NCBI GenBank assembly: GCA_002397355.1
Contig: DHAI01000105.1
Coordinates: 1 to 8,052, forward strand
DNA: 8,052 nucleotides
Reading direction: 5' to 3'
Origin: Ruminococcaceae bacterium UBA4958
GTDB lineage: Bacteria > Bacillota > Clostridia > Oscillospirales > Acutalibacteraceae
Shown here: positions 7,876-8,052 of the stretch, one piece after another
How positions within the stretch are numbered: the stretch's first letter is position 1
Layout: every line of letters starts with the position of its first letter
Notes under the pieces: generated by a model
Database searches by the model: none
The model's input: only the letters and a program-made list of their open reading frames with translations
Told to the model about the DNA's origin: nothing
Translations under genes and position numbers: made by a program

Positions 7876-8052
7876 TCATCGAACCAGAAGCGGCCGGAAA
7901 CCGAGGTAATCGCTGGAGATCAGGTGCATTTTCACGCCGCGGTACTCCCCCGTGGGCGATCGGCGCGCGGCGGCGCTGCCGTGAATATGGCCGTAGTAGC
8001 AGTCCGAGATGCGCCTTTCGACAAGAACGTCCATGATCTCCGCGCACTCCAT
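7876..8052 (-). CDS. Metallophosphoesterase, C-terminal 58 residues (partial)
   Basis: This is the last part of a gene that enters from beyond the window edge. The visible 58 residues contain DCYYGHIHG (17-25), the GHxH metal-ligand motif near the C-terminus of calcineurin-like phosphoesterases. They end in HLISSDYLGFRPLLVR. The ending resembles the predicted phosphohydrolase group COG1768, from memory of the family. The Met codon at the window edge is probably internal. Only the last motif is visible, so the substrate is unknown. There is no terminator between its stop and the tig promoter, so read-through into tig is possible. Confidence 0.8.
   Translation of the reverse strand: MECAEIMDVLVERRISDCYYGHIHGSAAARRSPTGEYRGVKMHLISSDYLGFRPLLVR

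Noticed and set aside
7052..7909. 285-codon open frame on the plus strand opposite tig and its promoter
   Set aside because: It is an antisense shadow. Its end lies over the tig promoter and the tail of the phosphoesterase gene.
7775..8047. 91-codon N-terminal extension of tig
   Set aside because: It would run through the promoter, leader and the out-of-frame phosphoesterase tail. ATG 7774 has AGGAGG and the standard trigger factor N-terminus.

Overview
No undescribed system is visible in this window. It is a compact, GC-rich stretch of bacterial core housekeeping genes, and every supported gene lies on the minus strand, so genes read from high to low coordinates. It suggests a Gram-positive member of the Firmicutes, most likely a high-GC Clostridia lineage such as the Oscillospiraceae/Ruminococcaceae. 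The evidence is strong Shine-Dalgarno sites, sigma-A-type promoters, a YerC/YecD TrpR-like regulator, a TTG-started clpX and the order tig-clpP-clpX-lon-engB. The taxonomic placement is an inference from gene content and protein style, not a database match.

Layout in transcription order. (1) 8052-7876: the last 58 codons of a metallophosphoesterase, cut by the window edge. (2) 7848-7820: a sigma-A promoter with an extended -10, followed by five protein-quality-control and ribosome-related genes: tig (trigger factor), clpP (protease), clpX (unfoldase), lon (AAA+ protease) and engB/ysxC (ribosome-assembly GTPase). Gaps are 59, 15, 80 and 12 bases, and a strong intrinsic terminator follows at 1302-1280. 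Two extra RNA hairpins lie inside the unit: one spans the tig stop codon, and a larger terminator-like one has its U-tract directly against the lon ribosome binding site. (3) A second promoter at 1219-1191 overlaps a 17-base near-perfect palindrome. It drives a small TrpR-like regulator gene and an overlapping (ATGA) class I methyltransferase gene. (4) No terminator is seen after the methyltransferase. A consensus promoter (TTGACA-17-TATCAT) starts 12 bases past its stop and drives a tRNA whose first 26 bases are in the window.

How the genes work together. Trigger factor handles nascent chains at the ribosome exit. ClpXP and Lon degrade unfolded or tagged proteins in the cytosol. EngB supports large-subunit assembly. 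Co-transcription fits a growth-linked protein synthesis and quality-control module. The points worth a second look are regulatory: the hairpin in front of lon, the tig-stop hairpin, the TTG start of clpX with a competing out-of-frame ATG, and the palindrome on the regulator's own promoter. No CRISPR array, insertion sequence, prophage gene or defence gene was seen. No stretch over 300 bases lacks a gene.
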